Positions 1 through 11,590 of a DNA stretch of 64,000 nt are shown here, in pieces; position 1 is the first letter of the stretch; every line of letters begins with the position of its first letter. The position numbers and the translations under genes were made by a program. This DNA is from Limanda limanda (Eukaryota > Chordata > Actinopteri > Pleuronectiformes > Pleuronectidae). A model generated the notes under the pieces. The model did no database searches and was not told the DNA's origin. It saw only the letters and a program-made list of their open reading frames with translations. The DNA lies in contig NW_026870548.1 in the NCBI RefSeq assembly GCF_963576545.1, forward strand, positions 1 through 64,000, given 5' to 3'.

Positions 1-169
1 AAACGGGGAGATAAGCCTTTTTTGGAAGCATTGATTAAGATTTCTGACTTTTTCATCAAATGTCAGCCCAAGTGTCAGAAAAGCGCTGGAAACAGGGAGA
101 TAAGCCTTTTTTGGAAGAAATGGTTAAATTCTTGAATTTTTCATCACACATCATCCCAAATGTCACTAA

Positions 170-186
170 ACAGCTGGAAACGGGGA
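170..186 (+). other. Typical B-to-A junction with CGGG half of a CENP-B-like motif
   Basis: Representative site reading AACAGCTGGAAACGGGG, repeated at most B-to-A junctions. It matches 11 of 17 positions of the mammalian CENP-B box, including TGGAAACGGG without interruption, but only the G of the TTCG core. The A-to-B junctions (AAGCGCTGGAAACAGGG) also match 11 of 17, keeping the CG of TTCG but breaking CGGG. This could be chance; it is reported as motif resemblance only. Confidence 0.45.
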
Positions 187-264
187 GATAAGCCTTTTTT
201 GGAAGCATTGATTAAGATTTCTGACTTTTTCATCACATGTCAGCCCAAGTGTCAGAAAAGCGCT
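176..264 (+). repeat. Half-monomer class A1
   Basis: An 89-bp unit starting GGAAACGGGG, with middle GCATTGATTAAGATTTCTGA, the shared segment TTTTTCATCACA, then TGTCAGCCCAAGTGTCAG and the terminal AGCGCT. Common throughout. Sub-variants include GGAAAAGGGG starts (L family, e.g. 884-972), a GGAACCATTG middle (7551, 10564, 13929, 14992, 30486, 32876), TTCCTCACATG (L family) and a two-base-shorter ATCACGTCAG form (R family). Confidence 0.93.
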
Positions 265-352
265 GGAAACAGGGAGATAAGCCTTTTTTGGAAGAAATGG
301 TTAAATTCTTGAATTTTTCATCACACATCATCCCAAATGTCACTAAACAGCT
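265..352 (+). repeat. Half-monomer class B1
   Basis: An 88-bp unit starting GGAAACAGGGAGATAAGCC, with T6, middle GAAATGGTTAAATTCTTGAA, then the shared TTTTTCATCACA, CATCATCCCAAATGTCAC and final AAACAGCT. It usually follows an A unit. It differs from the A class mainly in CAGGG against CGGGG near the start and in the tail. Confidence 0.93.
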
Positions 353-529
353 GGAAACGGGGAGATAAGCCTTTTTTGGAAGCATTGATTAAGATTTCTG
401 ACTTTTTCATCACATGTCAGCCCAAGTGTCAGAAAAGCGCTGGAAACAGGGAGATAAGCCTTTTTTGGAAGAAATGGTTAAATTCTTGAATTTTTCATCA
501 CACATCATCCCAAATGTCACTAAACAGCT

Positions 530-617
530 GGAAACGGGGAGATAAGCCTTTTTTGGAAGCAATGGTTAACATTTTGACTTTTTCATCACATATCAGCTCC
601 AGTGCCAGAAAAGCGCT
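530..617 (+). repeat. Half-monomer class A2
   Basis: An 88-bp A-type unit that starts GGAAACGGGG and ends AGCGCT like A1. Its middle is GCAATGGTTAACATTTTGAC and its tail is TATCAGCTCCAGTG(T/C)CAG. The middle contains GTTAAC and resembles the AATGGTTAA of class B, so A2 looks intermediate between A1 and B. It is frequent across the window and normally followed by a B2 or B3 unit. Confidence 0.92.
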
Positions 618-706
618 GGAAACAGGGAGATCTGCCTTTTTTTGGTAGAAATGGTTAAATTCTTGAATTTTTCATCACACATCATCCCAAATGTCACTAA
701 ACAGCT
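618..706 (+). repeat. Half-monomer class B2 (AGATCT form)
   Basis: An 89-bp B-type unit in which AGATAAGCC is replaced by AGATCTGCC and the T run is T7 instead of T6. The extra base makes the dimer 178 bp and shifts reading frame, which explains the recurring 69-codon frames. This copy has a private GGTAGAA in place of GGAAGAA, also seen near 20569 and 22516. A frequent sub-form has GAAGAAAAGG instead of GAAGAAATGG. Confidence 0.92.
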
Positions 707-794
707 GGAAACAGGGAGATAAGCCTTTTTTGGAAGAAATGGTTAAATTCTTGAATTTGTCATCACACATCATCCCAAATGTCACTAAACAGCT
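707..794 (+). repeat. B unit directly following a B unit
   Basis: An 88-bp B-type unit (GGAAACAGGGAGATAAGCC, with GAATTTGTCATC) immediately after the B2 unit at 618-706, breaking A/B alternation. The next unit (795-883) is an A-head/B-tail hybrid, so the 177-bp phase is restored two units later. The same B-B-hybrid cassette recurs in the L family, for example near 3450-3540, 5310-5490, 7000-7170 and 10010-10190. Confidence 0.88.
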
Positions 795-883
795 GGAAAC
801 GGGGAGATAAGCCTTTTTTGGAAGCATTGATTAAGATTTCTGACTTTTTCATCACACATCATCCCAAATGTCACTAAACAGCT
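795..883 (+). repeat. A1-head / B-tail hybrid half-monomer
   Basis: An 89-bp unit that is A1 through GATTTCTGACTTTTTCATCACA and then continues with the B tail CATCATCCCAAATGTCAC and AAACAGCT. The switch falls in the segment TTTTTCATCACA, which A and B share. It is followed by an A1 unit with a GGAAAAGGGG start (884-972). Recurrences of the same hybrid plus GGAAAAGGGG unit occur near 1768, 4515, 7084, 10100 and 18771, so it is an inherited part of the L-family HOR and not an isolated event. Confidence 0.88.
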
Positions 884-972
884 GGAAAAGGGGAGATAAG
901 CCTTTTTTGGAAGCATTGATTAAGATTTCTGACTTTTTCATCACATGTCAGCCCAAGTGTCAGAAAAGCGCT
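884..972 (+). repeat. A1 variant with GGAAAAGGGG start
   Basis: An 89-bp A1 unit whose start reads GGAAAAGGGG, a C-to-A change that removes the CpG of the CGGG element. It marks the L family and is absent from nearly all R sequence except the small island at about 42.5 kb. It usually follows the A/B hybrid unit or a B2 unit. Confidence 0.88.
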
Positions 973-3900
973 GGAAACAGGGAGATCTGCCTTTTTTTGG
1001 AAGAAATGGTTAAATTCTTGAATTTTTCATCACACATCATCCCAAATGTCACTAAACAGCTGGAAACGGGGAGATAAGCCTTTTTTGGAAGCAATGGTTA
1101 ACATTTTGACTTTTTATCACATATCAGCTCCAGTGTCAGAAAAGCGCTGGAAACAGGGAGATCTGCCTTTTTTTGGAAGAAAAGGTTAAATTCTTGAATT
1201 TTTCATCACACATCATCCCAAATGTCACTAAACATCTGGAAACGGGGAGATAAGCCTTTTTTGGAAGCATTGATTAAGATTTCTGACTTTTTCCTCACAT
1301 GTCAGCCCAAGTGTCAGAAAAGCGCTGGAAACAGGGAGATCTGCCTTTTTTGGAAGAAATGGTTAAATTCTTGAATTTTTCATCACACATCATCCCAAAT
1401 GTCACTAAACAGCTGGAAACGGGGAGATAAGCCTTTTTTGGAAGCAATGGTTAACATTTTGACTTTTTCATCACATATCAGCTCCAGTGTCAGAAAAGCG
1501 CTGGAAACAGGGAGATCTGCCTTTTTTTGGAAGAAATGGTTAAATTCTTGAATTTTTCATCACACATCATCCCAAATGTCACTAAACAGCTTGAAACGGG
1601 GGAGATAAGCCTTTTTTGGAAGCAATGGTTAACATTTTGACTTTTCATCACATATCAGCTCCAGTGTCAGAAAAGCGCTGGAAACAGGGAGATCTGCCTT
1701 TTTTGGAAGAAATGGTTAAATTCTTGAATTTGTCATCACACATCATCCCAAATGTCACTAAACAGCTGGAAACGGGGAGATAAGCCTTTTTTGGAAGCAT
1801 TGATTAAGATTTCTGACTTTTTCATCACACATCATCCCAAATGTCACTAAACAGCTGGAAAAGGGGAGATAAGCCTTTTTTGGAAGCATTGATTAAGATT
1901 TCTGACTTTTTCATCACATGTCAGCCCAAGTGTCAGAAAAGCGCAGGAAACAGGAAGATCTGCATTTTTTTGGAAGAAATGGTTAAATTCTTGAATTTTT
2001 CATCACACATCATCCCAAATGTCACTAAACAGCTGGAAACGGGGAGATAAGCCTTTTTTTGGAAGCAATGGTTAACATTTTGACTTTTTATCACATATCA
2101 GCTCCAGTGTCAGAAAAGCGCTGGAAACAGGGAGATCTGCCTTTTTTTGGAAGAAAAGGTTAAATTCTTGAATTTTTCATCACACATCATCCCAAATGTC
2201 ACTAAACATCTGGAAACGGGAGATAAGCCTTTTTTGGAAGCATTGATTAAGATTTCTGACTTTTTCCTCACATGTCAGCCCAAGTGTCAGAAAAGCGCTG
2301 GAAACAGGGAGATCTGCCTTTTTTGGAAGAAATGGTTAAATTCTTGAATTTTTCATCACACATCATCCCAAATGTCACTAAACAGCTGGAAACGGGGAGA
2401 TAAGCCTTTTTTGGAAGCAATGGTTAACATTTTGACTTTTTCATCACATATCAGCTCCAGTGTCAGAAAAGCGCTGGAAACAGGGAGATCTGCCTTTTTT
2501 TGGAAGAAATGGTTAAATTCTTGAATTTTTCATCACACATCATCCCAAATGTCACTAAACAGCTTGAAACGGGGAGATAAGCCTTTTTTGGAAGCAATGG
2601 TTAACATTTTGACTTTTTCATCACATATCAGCTCCAGTGTCAGAAAAGCGCTGGAAACAGGGAGATCTGCCTTTTTTTGGAAGAAATGGTTAAATTCTTG
2701 AATTTTTCATCACACATCATCCCAAATGTCACTAAACAGCTGGAAACGGGGAGATAAGCCTTTTTTGGAAGCAATGGTTAACATTTTGACTTTTTCATCA
2801 CATATCAGCTCCAGTGTCAGAAAAGCGCTGGAAACAGGGAGATCTGCCTTTTTTTGGAAGAAATGGTTAAATTCTTGAATTTTTCATCACACATCATCCC
2901 AAATGTCACTAAACAGCTGGAAAAGGGGAGATAAGCCTTTTTTGGAAGCATTGATTAAGATTTCTGACTTTTTCATCACATGTCAGCCCAAGTGTCAGAA
3001 AAGCGCTGGAAACAGGGAGATAAGCCTTTTTTGGAAGAAATGGTTAAATTCTTGAATTTTTCATCACACATCATCCCAAATGTCACTAAACAGCTGGAAA
3101 CGGGGATATAAGCCTTTTTTGGAAGCATTGATTAAGATTTCTGACTCTTTCATCACATGTCAGCCCAAGTGTCAGAAAAGCGCTGGAAACAGGGAGATAA
3201 GCCTTTTATGGAAGAAATGGTTAAATTCTTGAATTTTTCATCACACATCATCCCAAATGTCACTAAACAGCTGGAAACGGGGAAATAAGCCTTTTTTGGA
3301 AGCAATGGTTAACATTTTGACTTTTTCATCACATATCAGCTCCAGTGCCAGAAAAGCGCTGGAAACAGGGAGATCTGCCTTTTTTTGGAAGAAATGGTTA
3401 AATTCTTGAATTTTTCATCACACATCATCCCAAATGTCACTAAACAGCTGGAAACAGGGATATAAGCCTTTTTTGGAAGAAATGGTTAAATTCTTGAATT
3501 TGTCATCACACATCATCCCAAATGTCACTAAACAGCTGGAAACGGGGAGATAAGCCTTTTTTTGGAAGCAATGGTTAACATTTTGACTTTTTATCACATA
3601 TCAGCTCCAGTGTCAGAAAAGCGCTGGAAACAGGGAGATCTGCCTTTTTTTGGAAGAAAAGGTTAAATTCTTGAATTTTTCATCACACATCATCCCAAAT
3701 GTCACTAAACATCTGGAAACGGGGAGATAAGCCTTTTTTGGAAGCATTGATTAAGATTTCTGACTTTTTCCTCACATGTCAGCCCAAGTGTCAGAAAAGC
3801 GCTGGAAACAGGGAGATCTGCCTTTTTTGGAAGAAATGGTTAAATTCTTGAATTTTTCATCACACATCATCCCAAATGTCACTAAACAGCTTGAAACGGG

Positions 3901-4919
3901 GAGATAAGCCTTTTTTGGAAGCAATGGTTAACATTTTGACTTTTTCATCACATGTCAGCCCAAGTGTCAGAAAAGCGCTGGAAACAGGGAGATATGCCTT
4001 TTTTGGAAGAAATGGTTAAATTCTTGAATTTTTCATCACACATCATCCCAAATGTCACTAAACAGCTGGAAACGGGGATATAAGCCTTTTTTGGAAGCAT
4101 TGATTAAGATTTCTGACTCTTTCATCACATGTCAGCCCAAGTGTCAGAAAAGCGCTGGAAACAGGGAGATAAGCCTTTTATGGAAGAAATGGTTAAATTC
4201 TTGAATTTTTCATCACACATCATCCCAAATGTCACTAAACAGCTGGAAACGGGGAAATAAGCCCTTTTTTTGGAAGCAATGGTTAACATTTTGACTTTTT
4301 CATCACATATCAGCTCCAGTGCCAGAAAAGCGCTGGAAACAGGGAGATCTGCCTTTTTTTGGAAGAAATGGTTAAATTCTTGAATTTTTCATCACACATC
4401 ATTCCAAATGTCACTAAACAGCTGGAAACAGGGATATAAGCCTTTTTTGGAAGAAATGGTTAAATTCTTGAATTTGTCATCACACATCATCCCAAATGTC
4501 ACTAAACAGCTGGAAACGGGGAGATAAGCCTTTTTTGGAAGCATTGATTAAGATTTCTGACTTTTTCATCACACATCATCCCAAATGTCACTAAACAGCT
4601 GGAAAAGGGGAGATAAGCCTTTTTTGGAAGCATTGATTAAGATTTCTGACTTTTTCATCACATGTCAGCCCAAGTGTCAGAAAAGCGCTGGAAACAGGAA
4701 GATCTGCCTTTTTTTGGAAGAAATGGTTAAATTCTTGAATTTTTCATCACACATCATCCCAAATGTCACTAAACAGCTGGAAACGGGGAGATAAGCCTTT
4801 TTTTGGAAGCAATGGTTAACATTTTGACTTTTTATCACATATCAGCTCCAGTGTCAGAAAAGCGCTGGAAACAGGGAGATCTGCCTTTTTTTGGAAGAAA
4901 AGGTTAAATTCTTGAATTT

Positions 4920-6090
4920 TTCATCACACATCATCCCAAATGTCACTAAACAGCTTGAAACGGGGAGATAAGCCTTTTTTGGAAGCAATGGTTAACATTT
5001 TGACTTTTTCATCACATATCGGCTCCAGTGTCAGAAAAGCGCTGGAAACAGGGAGATCTGCCTTTTTTTGGAAGAAAAGGTTAAATTCTTGAATTTTTCA
5101 TCACACATCATCCCAAATGTCACTAAACAGCTGGAAACGGGGAGATAAGCCTTTTTTGGAAGCATTGATTAAGATTTCTGACTTTTTCATCACATGTCAG
5201 CCCAAGTGTCAGAAAAGCGCTGGAAACAGGGAGATCTGCCTTTTTTTGGAAGAAATGGTTAAATTCTTGAATTTTTCATCACACATCATCCTAAATGTCA
5301 CTAAACAGCTGGAAACAGGGATATAAGCCTTTTTTGGAAGAAATGGTTAAATTCTTGAATTTGTCATCACACATCATCTCAAATGTCACTAAACAGCTGG
5401 AAACGGGGAGATAAGCCTTTTTTGGAAGCATTGATTAAGATTTCTGACTTTTTCATCACACATCATCCCAAATGTCACTAAACAGCTGGAAAAGGGGAGA
5501 TAAGCCTTTTTTGGAAGCATTGATTAAGATTTCTGACTTTTTCATCACATGTCAGCCCAAGTGTCAGAAAAGCGCAGGAAACAGGAAGATCTGCCTTTTT
5601 TTGGAAGAAATGGTTAAATTCTTGAATTTTTCATCACACATCATCCCAAATGTCACTAAACAGCTGGAAACGGGGAGATAAGCCTTTTTTGGAAGAAATG
5701 GTTAAATTCTTGAATTTGTCATCACACATCATCCCAAATGTCACTAAACAGCTGGAAACGGGGAGATAAGCCTTTTTTGGAAGCAATGGTTAACATTTTG
5801 ACTTTTTCATCACATATCGGCTCCAGTGTCAGAAAAGCGCTGGAAACAGGGAGATCTGCCTTTTTTTGGAAGAAAAGGTTAAATTCTTGAATTTTTCATC
5901 ACACATCATCCCAAATGTCACTAAACAGCTGGAAACGGGGAGATAAGCCTTTTTTGGAAGCATTGATTAAGATTTCTGACTTTTTCATCACATGTCAGCC
6001 CAAGTGTCAGAAAAGCGCTGGAAACAGGGAGATCTGCCTTTTTTTGGAAGAAATGGTTAAATTCTTGAATTTTTCATCACACATCATCCC
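4920..6090 (+). repeat. L-domain near-copy, left member (offset 2,926 bp)
   Basis: Matches about 7,850-9,015. Shared variants are CAGCTTGAAA (4951/7877), the CACATATCGGC tail, and CATCATCTCAAATG (5371/8297). Unit starts 5117/8043, 5472/8398 and 5915/8841 are all 2,926 bp apart, which is 33 half-monomers (16.5 dimers). The pair diverges near 6,092, where one reads CATCCCAAATG and the other CATCCTAAATG. Confidence 0.82.
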
Positions 6091-7849
6091 AAATGTCACT
6101 AAACAGCTTGAAACGGGGAGATAAGCCTTTTTTGGAAGCAATGGTTAACATTTTGACTTTTTCATCACATATCAGCTCCAGTGTCAGAAAAGCGCTGGAA
6201 ACAGGGAGATCTGCCTTTTTTTGGAAGAAATGGTTAAATTCTTGAATTTTTCATCACACATCATCCCAAATGTCACTAAACAGCTGGAAACGGGGAGATA
6301 AGCCTTTTTTGGAAGCAATGGTTAACATTTTGACTTTTTCATCACATATCAGCTCCAGTGTCAGAAAAGCGCTGGAAACAGGGAGATCTGCCTTTTTTTG
6401 GAAGAAATGGTTAAATTCTTGAATTTTTCATCACACATCATCCCAAATGTCACTAAACAGCTGGAAAAGGGGAGATAAGCCTTTTTTGGAAGCATTGATT
6501 AAGATTTCTGACTTTTTCATCACATGTCAGCCCAAGTGTCAGAAAAGCGCTGGAAACAGGGAGATAAGCCTTTTTTGGAAGAAATGGTTAAATTCTTGAA
6601 TTTTTCATCACACATCATCCCAAATGTCACTAAACAGCTGGAAACGGGGATATAAGCCTTTTTTGGAAGCATTGATTAAGATTTCTGACTCTTTCATCAC
6701 ATGTCAGCCCAAGTGTCAGAAAAGCGCTGGAAACAGGGAGATAAGCCTTTTATGGAAGAAATGGTTAAATTCTTGAATTTTTCATCACACATCATCCCAA
6801 ATGTCACTAAACAGCTGGAAACGGGGAAATAAGCCCTTTTTTTGGAAGCAATGGTTAACATTTTGACTTTTTCATCACATATCAGCTCCAGTGCCAGAAA
6901 AGCGCTGGAAACAGGGAGATCTGCCTTTTTTTGGAAGAAATGGTTAAATTCTTGAATTTTTCATCACACATCATCCCAAATGTCACTAAACAGCTGGAAA
7001 CAGGGATATAAGCCTTTTTTGGAAGAAATGGTTAAATTCTTGAATTTGTCATCACACATCATCCCAAATGTCACTAAACAGCTGGAAACGGGGAGATAAG
7101 CCTTTTTTGGAAGCATTGATTAAGATTTCTGACTTTTTCATCACACATCATCCCAAATGTCACTAAACAGCTGGAAAAGGGGAGATAAGCCTTTTTTGGA
7201 AGCATTGATTAAGATTTCTGACTTTTTCATCACATGTCAGCCCAAGTGTCAGAAAAGCGCTGGAAACAGGAAGATCTGCCTTTTTTTGGAAGAAATGGTT
7301 AAATTCTTGAATTTTTCATCACACATCATCCCAAATGTCACTAAACAGCTGGAAACGGGGAGATAAGCCTTTTTTTGGAAGCAATGGTTAACATTTTGAC
7401 TTTTTATCACATATCAGCTCCAGTGTCAGAAAAGCGCTGGAAACAGGGAGACCTGCCTTTTTTTGGAAGAAAAGGTTAAATTCTTGAATTTTTCATCACA
7501 CATCATCCCAAATGTCACTAAACAGCTGGAAACGGGGAGATAAGCCTTTTTTGGAACCATTGATTAAGATTTCTGACTTTTTCATCACATGTCAGCCAAA
7601 GTGTCAGAAAAGCGCTGGAAACAGGGAGATAAGCCTTTTTTGGAAGAAATGGTTAAATTCTTGAATTTTTCATCACACATCATCCCAAATGTCACTAAAC
7701 AGCTGGAAACGGGGAGATAAGCCTTTTTTGGAAGCATTGATTAAGATTTCTGACTTTTTCCTCACATGTCAGCCCAAGTGTCAGAAAAGCGCTGGAAACA
7801 GGGAGATCTGCCTTTTTTGGAAGAAATGGTTAAATTCTTGAATTTTTCA

Positions 7850-9015
7850 TCACACATCATCCCAAATGTCACTAAACAGCTTGAAACGGGGAGATAAGCC
7901 TTTTTTGGAAGCAATGGTTAACATTTTGACTTTTTCATCACATATCGGCTCCAGTGTCAGAAAAGCGCTGGAAACAGGGAGATCTGCCTTTTTTTGGAAG
8001 AAAAGGTTAAATTCTTGAATTTTTCATCACACATCATCCCAAATGTCACTAAACAGCTGGAAACGGGGAGATAAGCCTTTTTTGGAAGCATTGATTAAGA
8101 TTTCTGACTTTTTCATCACATGTCAGCCCAAGTGTCAGAAAAGCGCTGGAAACAGGGAGATCTGCCTTTTTTTGGAAGAAATGGTTAAATTCTTGAATTT
8201 TTCATCACACATCATCCTAAATGTCACTAAACAGCTGGAAACAGGGATATAAGCCTTTTTTGGAAGAAATGGTTAAATTCTTGAATTTGTCATCACACAT
8301 CATCTCAAATGTCACTAAACAGCTGGAAACGGGGAGATAAGCCTTTTTTGGAAGCATTGATTAAGATTTCTGACTTTTTCATCACACATCATCCCAAATG
8401 TCACTAAACAGCTGGAAAAGGGGAGATAAGCCTTTTTTGGAAGCATTGATTAAGATTTCTGACTTTTTCATCACATGTCAGCCCAAGTGTCAGAAAAGCG
8501 CAGGAAACAGGAAGATCTGCCTTTTTTTGGAAGAAATGGTTAAATTCTTGAATTTTTCATCACACATCATCCCAAATGTCACTAAACAGCTGGAAACGGG
8601 GAGATAAGCCTTTTTTGGAAGAAATGGTTAAATTCTTGAATTTGTCATCACACATCATCCCAAATGTCACTAAACAGCTGGAAACGGGGAGATAAGCCTT
8701 TTTTGGAAGCAATGGTTAACATTTTGACTTTTTCATCACATATCGGCTCCAGTGTCAGAAAAGCGCTGGAAACAGGGAGATCTGCCTTTTTTTGGAAGAA
8801 AAGGTTAAATTCTTGAATTTTTCATCACACATCATCCCAAATGTCACTAAACAGCTGGAAACGGGGAGATAAGCCTTTTTTGGAAGCATTGATTAAGATT
8901 TCTGACTTTTTCATCACATGTCAGCCCAAGTGTCAGAAAAGCGCTGGAAACAGGGAGATCTGCCTTTTTTTGGAAGAAATGGTTAAATTCTTGAATTTTT
9001 CATCACACATCATCC
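7850..9015 (+). repeat. L-domain near-copy, right member (offset 2,926 bp)
   Basis: Partner of about 4,920-6,090. It overlaps the start of the region that shows the 3,013-bp offset relation to earlier sequence, so two different block registers are interleaved in the left domain. Confidence 0.8.
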
Positions 9016-9054
9016 TAAATGTCACTAAACAGCTGGAAACAGGGATATAAGCCT

Positions 9055-11590
9055 TTTTTGGAAGAAATGGTTAAATTCTTGAATTTGTCATCACACATCA
9101 TCCCAAATGTCACTAAACAGCTGGAAACGGGGAGATAAGCCTTTTTTGGAAGCATTGATTAAGATTTCTGACTTTTTCATCACACATCATCCCAAATGTC
9201 ACTAAACAGCTGGAAAAGGGGAGATAAGCCTTTTTTGGAAGCATTGATTAAGATTTCTGACTTTTTCATCACATGTCAGCCCAAATGTCACTAAACAGCT
9301 GGAAACGGGGAGATAAGCCTTTTTTGGAAGCAATGGTTAACATTTTGACTTTTTCATCACATATCAGCTCCAGTGTCAGAAAAGCGCTGGAAACAGGGAG
9401 ATCTGCCTTTTTTTGGAAGAAATGGTTAAATTCTTGAATTTTTCATCACACATCATCCCAAATGTCACTAAACAGCTGGAAAAGGGGAGATAAGCCTTTT
9501 TTGGAAGCATTGATTAAGATTTCTGACTTTTTCATCACATGTCAGCCCAAGTGTCAGAAAAGCGCTGGAAACAGGGAGATAAGCCTTTTTTGGAAGAAAT
9601 GGTTAAATTCTTGAATTTTTCATCACACATCATCCCAAATGTCACTAAACAGCTGGAAACGGGGATATAAGCCTTTTTTGGAAGCATTGATTAAGATTTC
9701 TGACTCTTTCATCACATGTCAGCCCAAGTGTCAGAAAAGCGCTGGAAACAGGGAGATAAGCCTTTTATGGAAGAAATGGTTAAATTCTTGAATTTTTCAT
9801 CACACATCATCCCAAATGTCACTAAACAGCTGGAAACGGGGAAATAAGCCTTTTTTGGAAGCAATGGTTAACATTTTGACTTTTTCATCACATATCAGCT
9901 CCAGTGCCAGAAAAGCGCTGGAAACAGGGAGATCTGCCTTTTTTTGGAAGAAATGGTTAAATTCTTGAATTTTTCATCACACATCATCCCAAATGTCACT
10001 AAACAGCTGGAAACAGGGATATAAGCCTTTTTTGGAAGAAATGGTTAAATTCTTGAATTTGTCATCACACATCATCCCAAATGTCACTAAACAGCTGGAA
10101 ACGGGGAGATAAGCCTTTTTTGGAAGCATTGATTAAGATTTCTGACTTTTTCATCACACATCATCCCAAATGTCACTAAACAGCTGGAAAAGGGGAGATA
10201 AGCCTTTTTTGGAAGCATTGATTAAGATTTCTGACTTTTTCATCACATGTCAGCCCAAGTGTCAGAAAAGCGCTGGAAACAGGAAGATCTGCCTTTTTTT
10301 GGAAGAAATGGTTAAATTCTTGAATTTTTCATCACACATCATCCCAAATGTCACTAAACAGCTGGAAACGGGGAGATAAGCCTTTTTTTGGAAGCAATGG
10401 TTAACATTTTGACTTTTTATCACATATCAGCTCCAGTGTCAGAAAAGCGCTGGAAACAGGGAGATCTGCCTTTTTTTGGAAGAAAAGGTTAAATTCTTGA
10501 ATTTTTCATCACACATCATCCCAAATGTCACTAAACAGCTGGAAACGGGGAGATAAGCCTTTTTTGGAACCATTGATTAAGATTTCTGACTTTTTCATCA
10601 CATGTCAGCCCAAGTGTCAGAAAAGCGCTGGAAACAGGGAGATAAGCCTTTTTTGGAAGAAATGGTTAAATTCTTGAATTTTTCATCACACATCATCCCA
10701 AATGTCACTAAACAGCTGGAAACGGGGAGATAAGCCTTTTTTGGAAGCATTGATTAAGATTTCTGACTTTTTCATCACATATCGGCTCCAGTGTCAGAAA
10801 AGCGCTGGAAACAGGGAGATCTGCCTTTTTTGGAAGAAAAGGTTAAATTCTTGAATTTTTCATCACACATCATCCCAAATGTCACTAAACAGCTGGAAAC
10901 GGGGAGATAAGCCTTTTTTGGAAGCATTGATTAAGATTTCTGACTTTTTCATCACATGTCAGCCCAAGTGTCAGAAAAGCGCTGGAAACAGGGAGATCTG
11001 CCTTTTTTTGGATGAAATGGTTAAATTCTTGAATTTTTCATCACACATCATCCTAAATGTCACTAAACAGCTGGAAACAGGGATATAAGCCTTTTTTGGA
11101 AGAAATGGTTAAATTCTTGAATTTGTCATCACACATCATCCCAAATGTCACTAAACAGCTGGAAACGGGGAGATAAGCCTTTTTTGGAAGCATTGATTAA
11201 GATTTCTGACTTTTTCATCACACATCATCCCAAATGTCACTAAACAGCTGGAAAAGGGGAGATAAGCCTTTTTTGGAAGCATTGATTAAGATTTCTGACT
11301 TTTTCATCACATGTCAGCCCAAGTGTCAGAAAAGCGCAGGAAACAGGAAGATCTGCCTTTTTTTGGAAGAAATGGTTAAATTCTTGAATTTTTCATCACA
11401 CATCATCCCAAATGTCACTAAACAGCTGGAAACGGGGAGATAAGCCTTTTTTTGGAAGCAATGGTTAACATTTTGACTTTTTATCACATATCAGCTCCAG
11501 TGTCAGAAAAGCGCTGGAAACAGGGAGATCTGCCTTTTTTTGGAAGAAAAGGTTAAATTCTTGAATTTTTCATCACACATCATCCCAAAT
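9055..11590 (+). repeat. Long-range near-copy, left member (pair offset 22,489 bp)
   Basis: Matches about 31,540-34,080. Shared rare states include the A1-to-B tail switch inside CAGCCCAAATGTCAC (9281 and 31770), CTCTTTCATC (9706 and 32195) and GGATGAAATGG at the same relative place in the units at 10879 and 33368. This member retains one dimer near 9,830-10,006 that the right member lacks. It lacks one dimer near 10,770, where A1 head joins A2 tail. Confidence 0.82.

Larger units (their letters stand above)
176..352 (+). repeat. Reference 177-bp dimer (A1 + B1)
   Basis: Clean example of the basic repeat: A1 at 176-264 (89 bp) followed by B1 at 265-352 (88 bp), and the next A begins at 353. 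It contains two CpGs, one in the ACGGGG start of A and one in AGCGCT at the end of A. A six-base palindrome sits at each half-monomer end: AGCGCT at the A-to-B junction and CAGCTG across the B-to-A junction. Aligning A with B by hand leaves about 16 differences in 89 columns, concentrated in the middle (columns 31-50) and the last 28 bases. The first 30 bases differ at only one position. Confidence 0.95.

Noticed and set aside
868..1077. Recurring forward open frames of 61-109 codons
   Set aside because: They coincide exactly with repeat units, terminate at the fixed TAA in GATAAGCC or the TGA in TTCTTGAATT, change with T-run length, and have no recognisable domain or flanking gene signals. 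They are repeat by-products.
3106..3116. TATA-like GGGATATAAGCC variants as promoters
   Set aside because: A one-base variant of the invariant GGGAGATAAGCC start, spread with L-family units; no initiator or gene follows.
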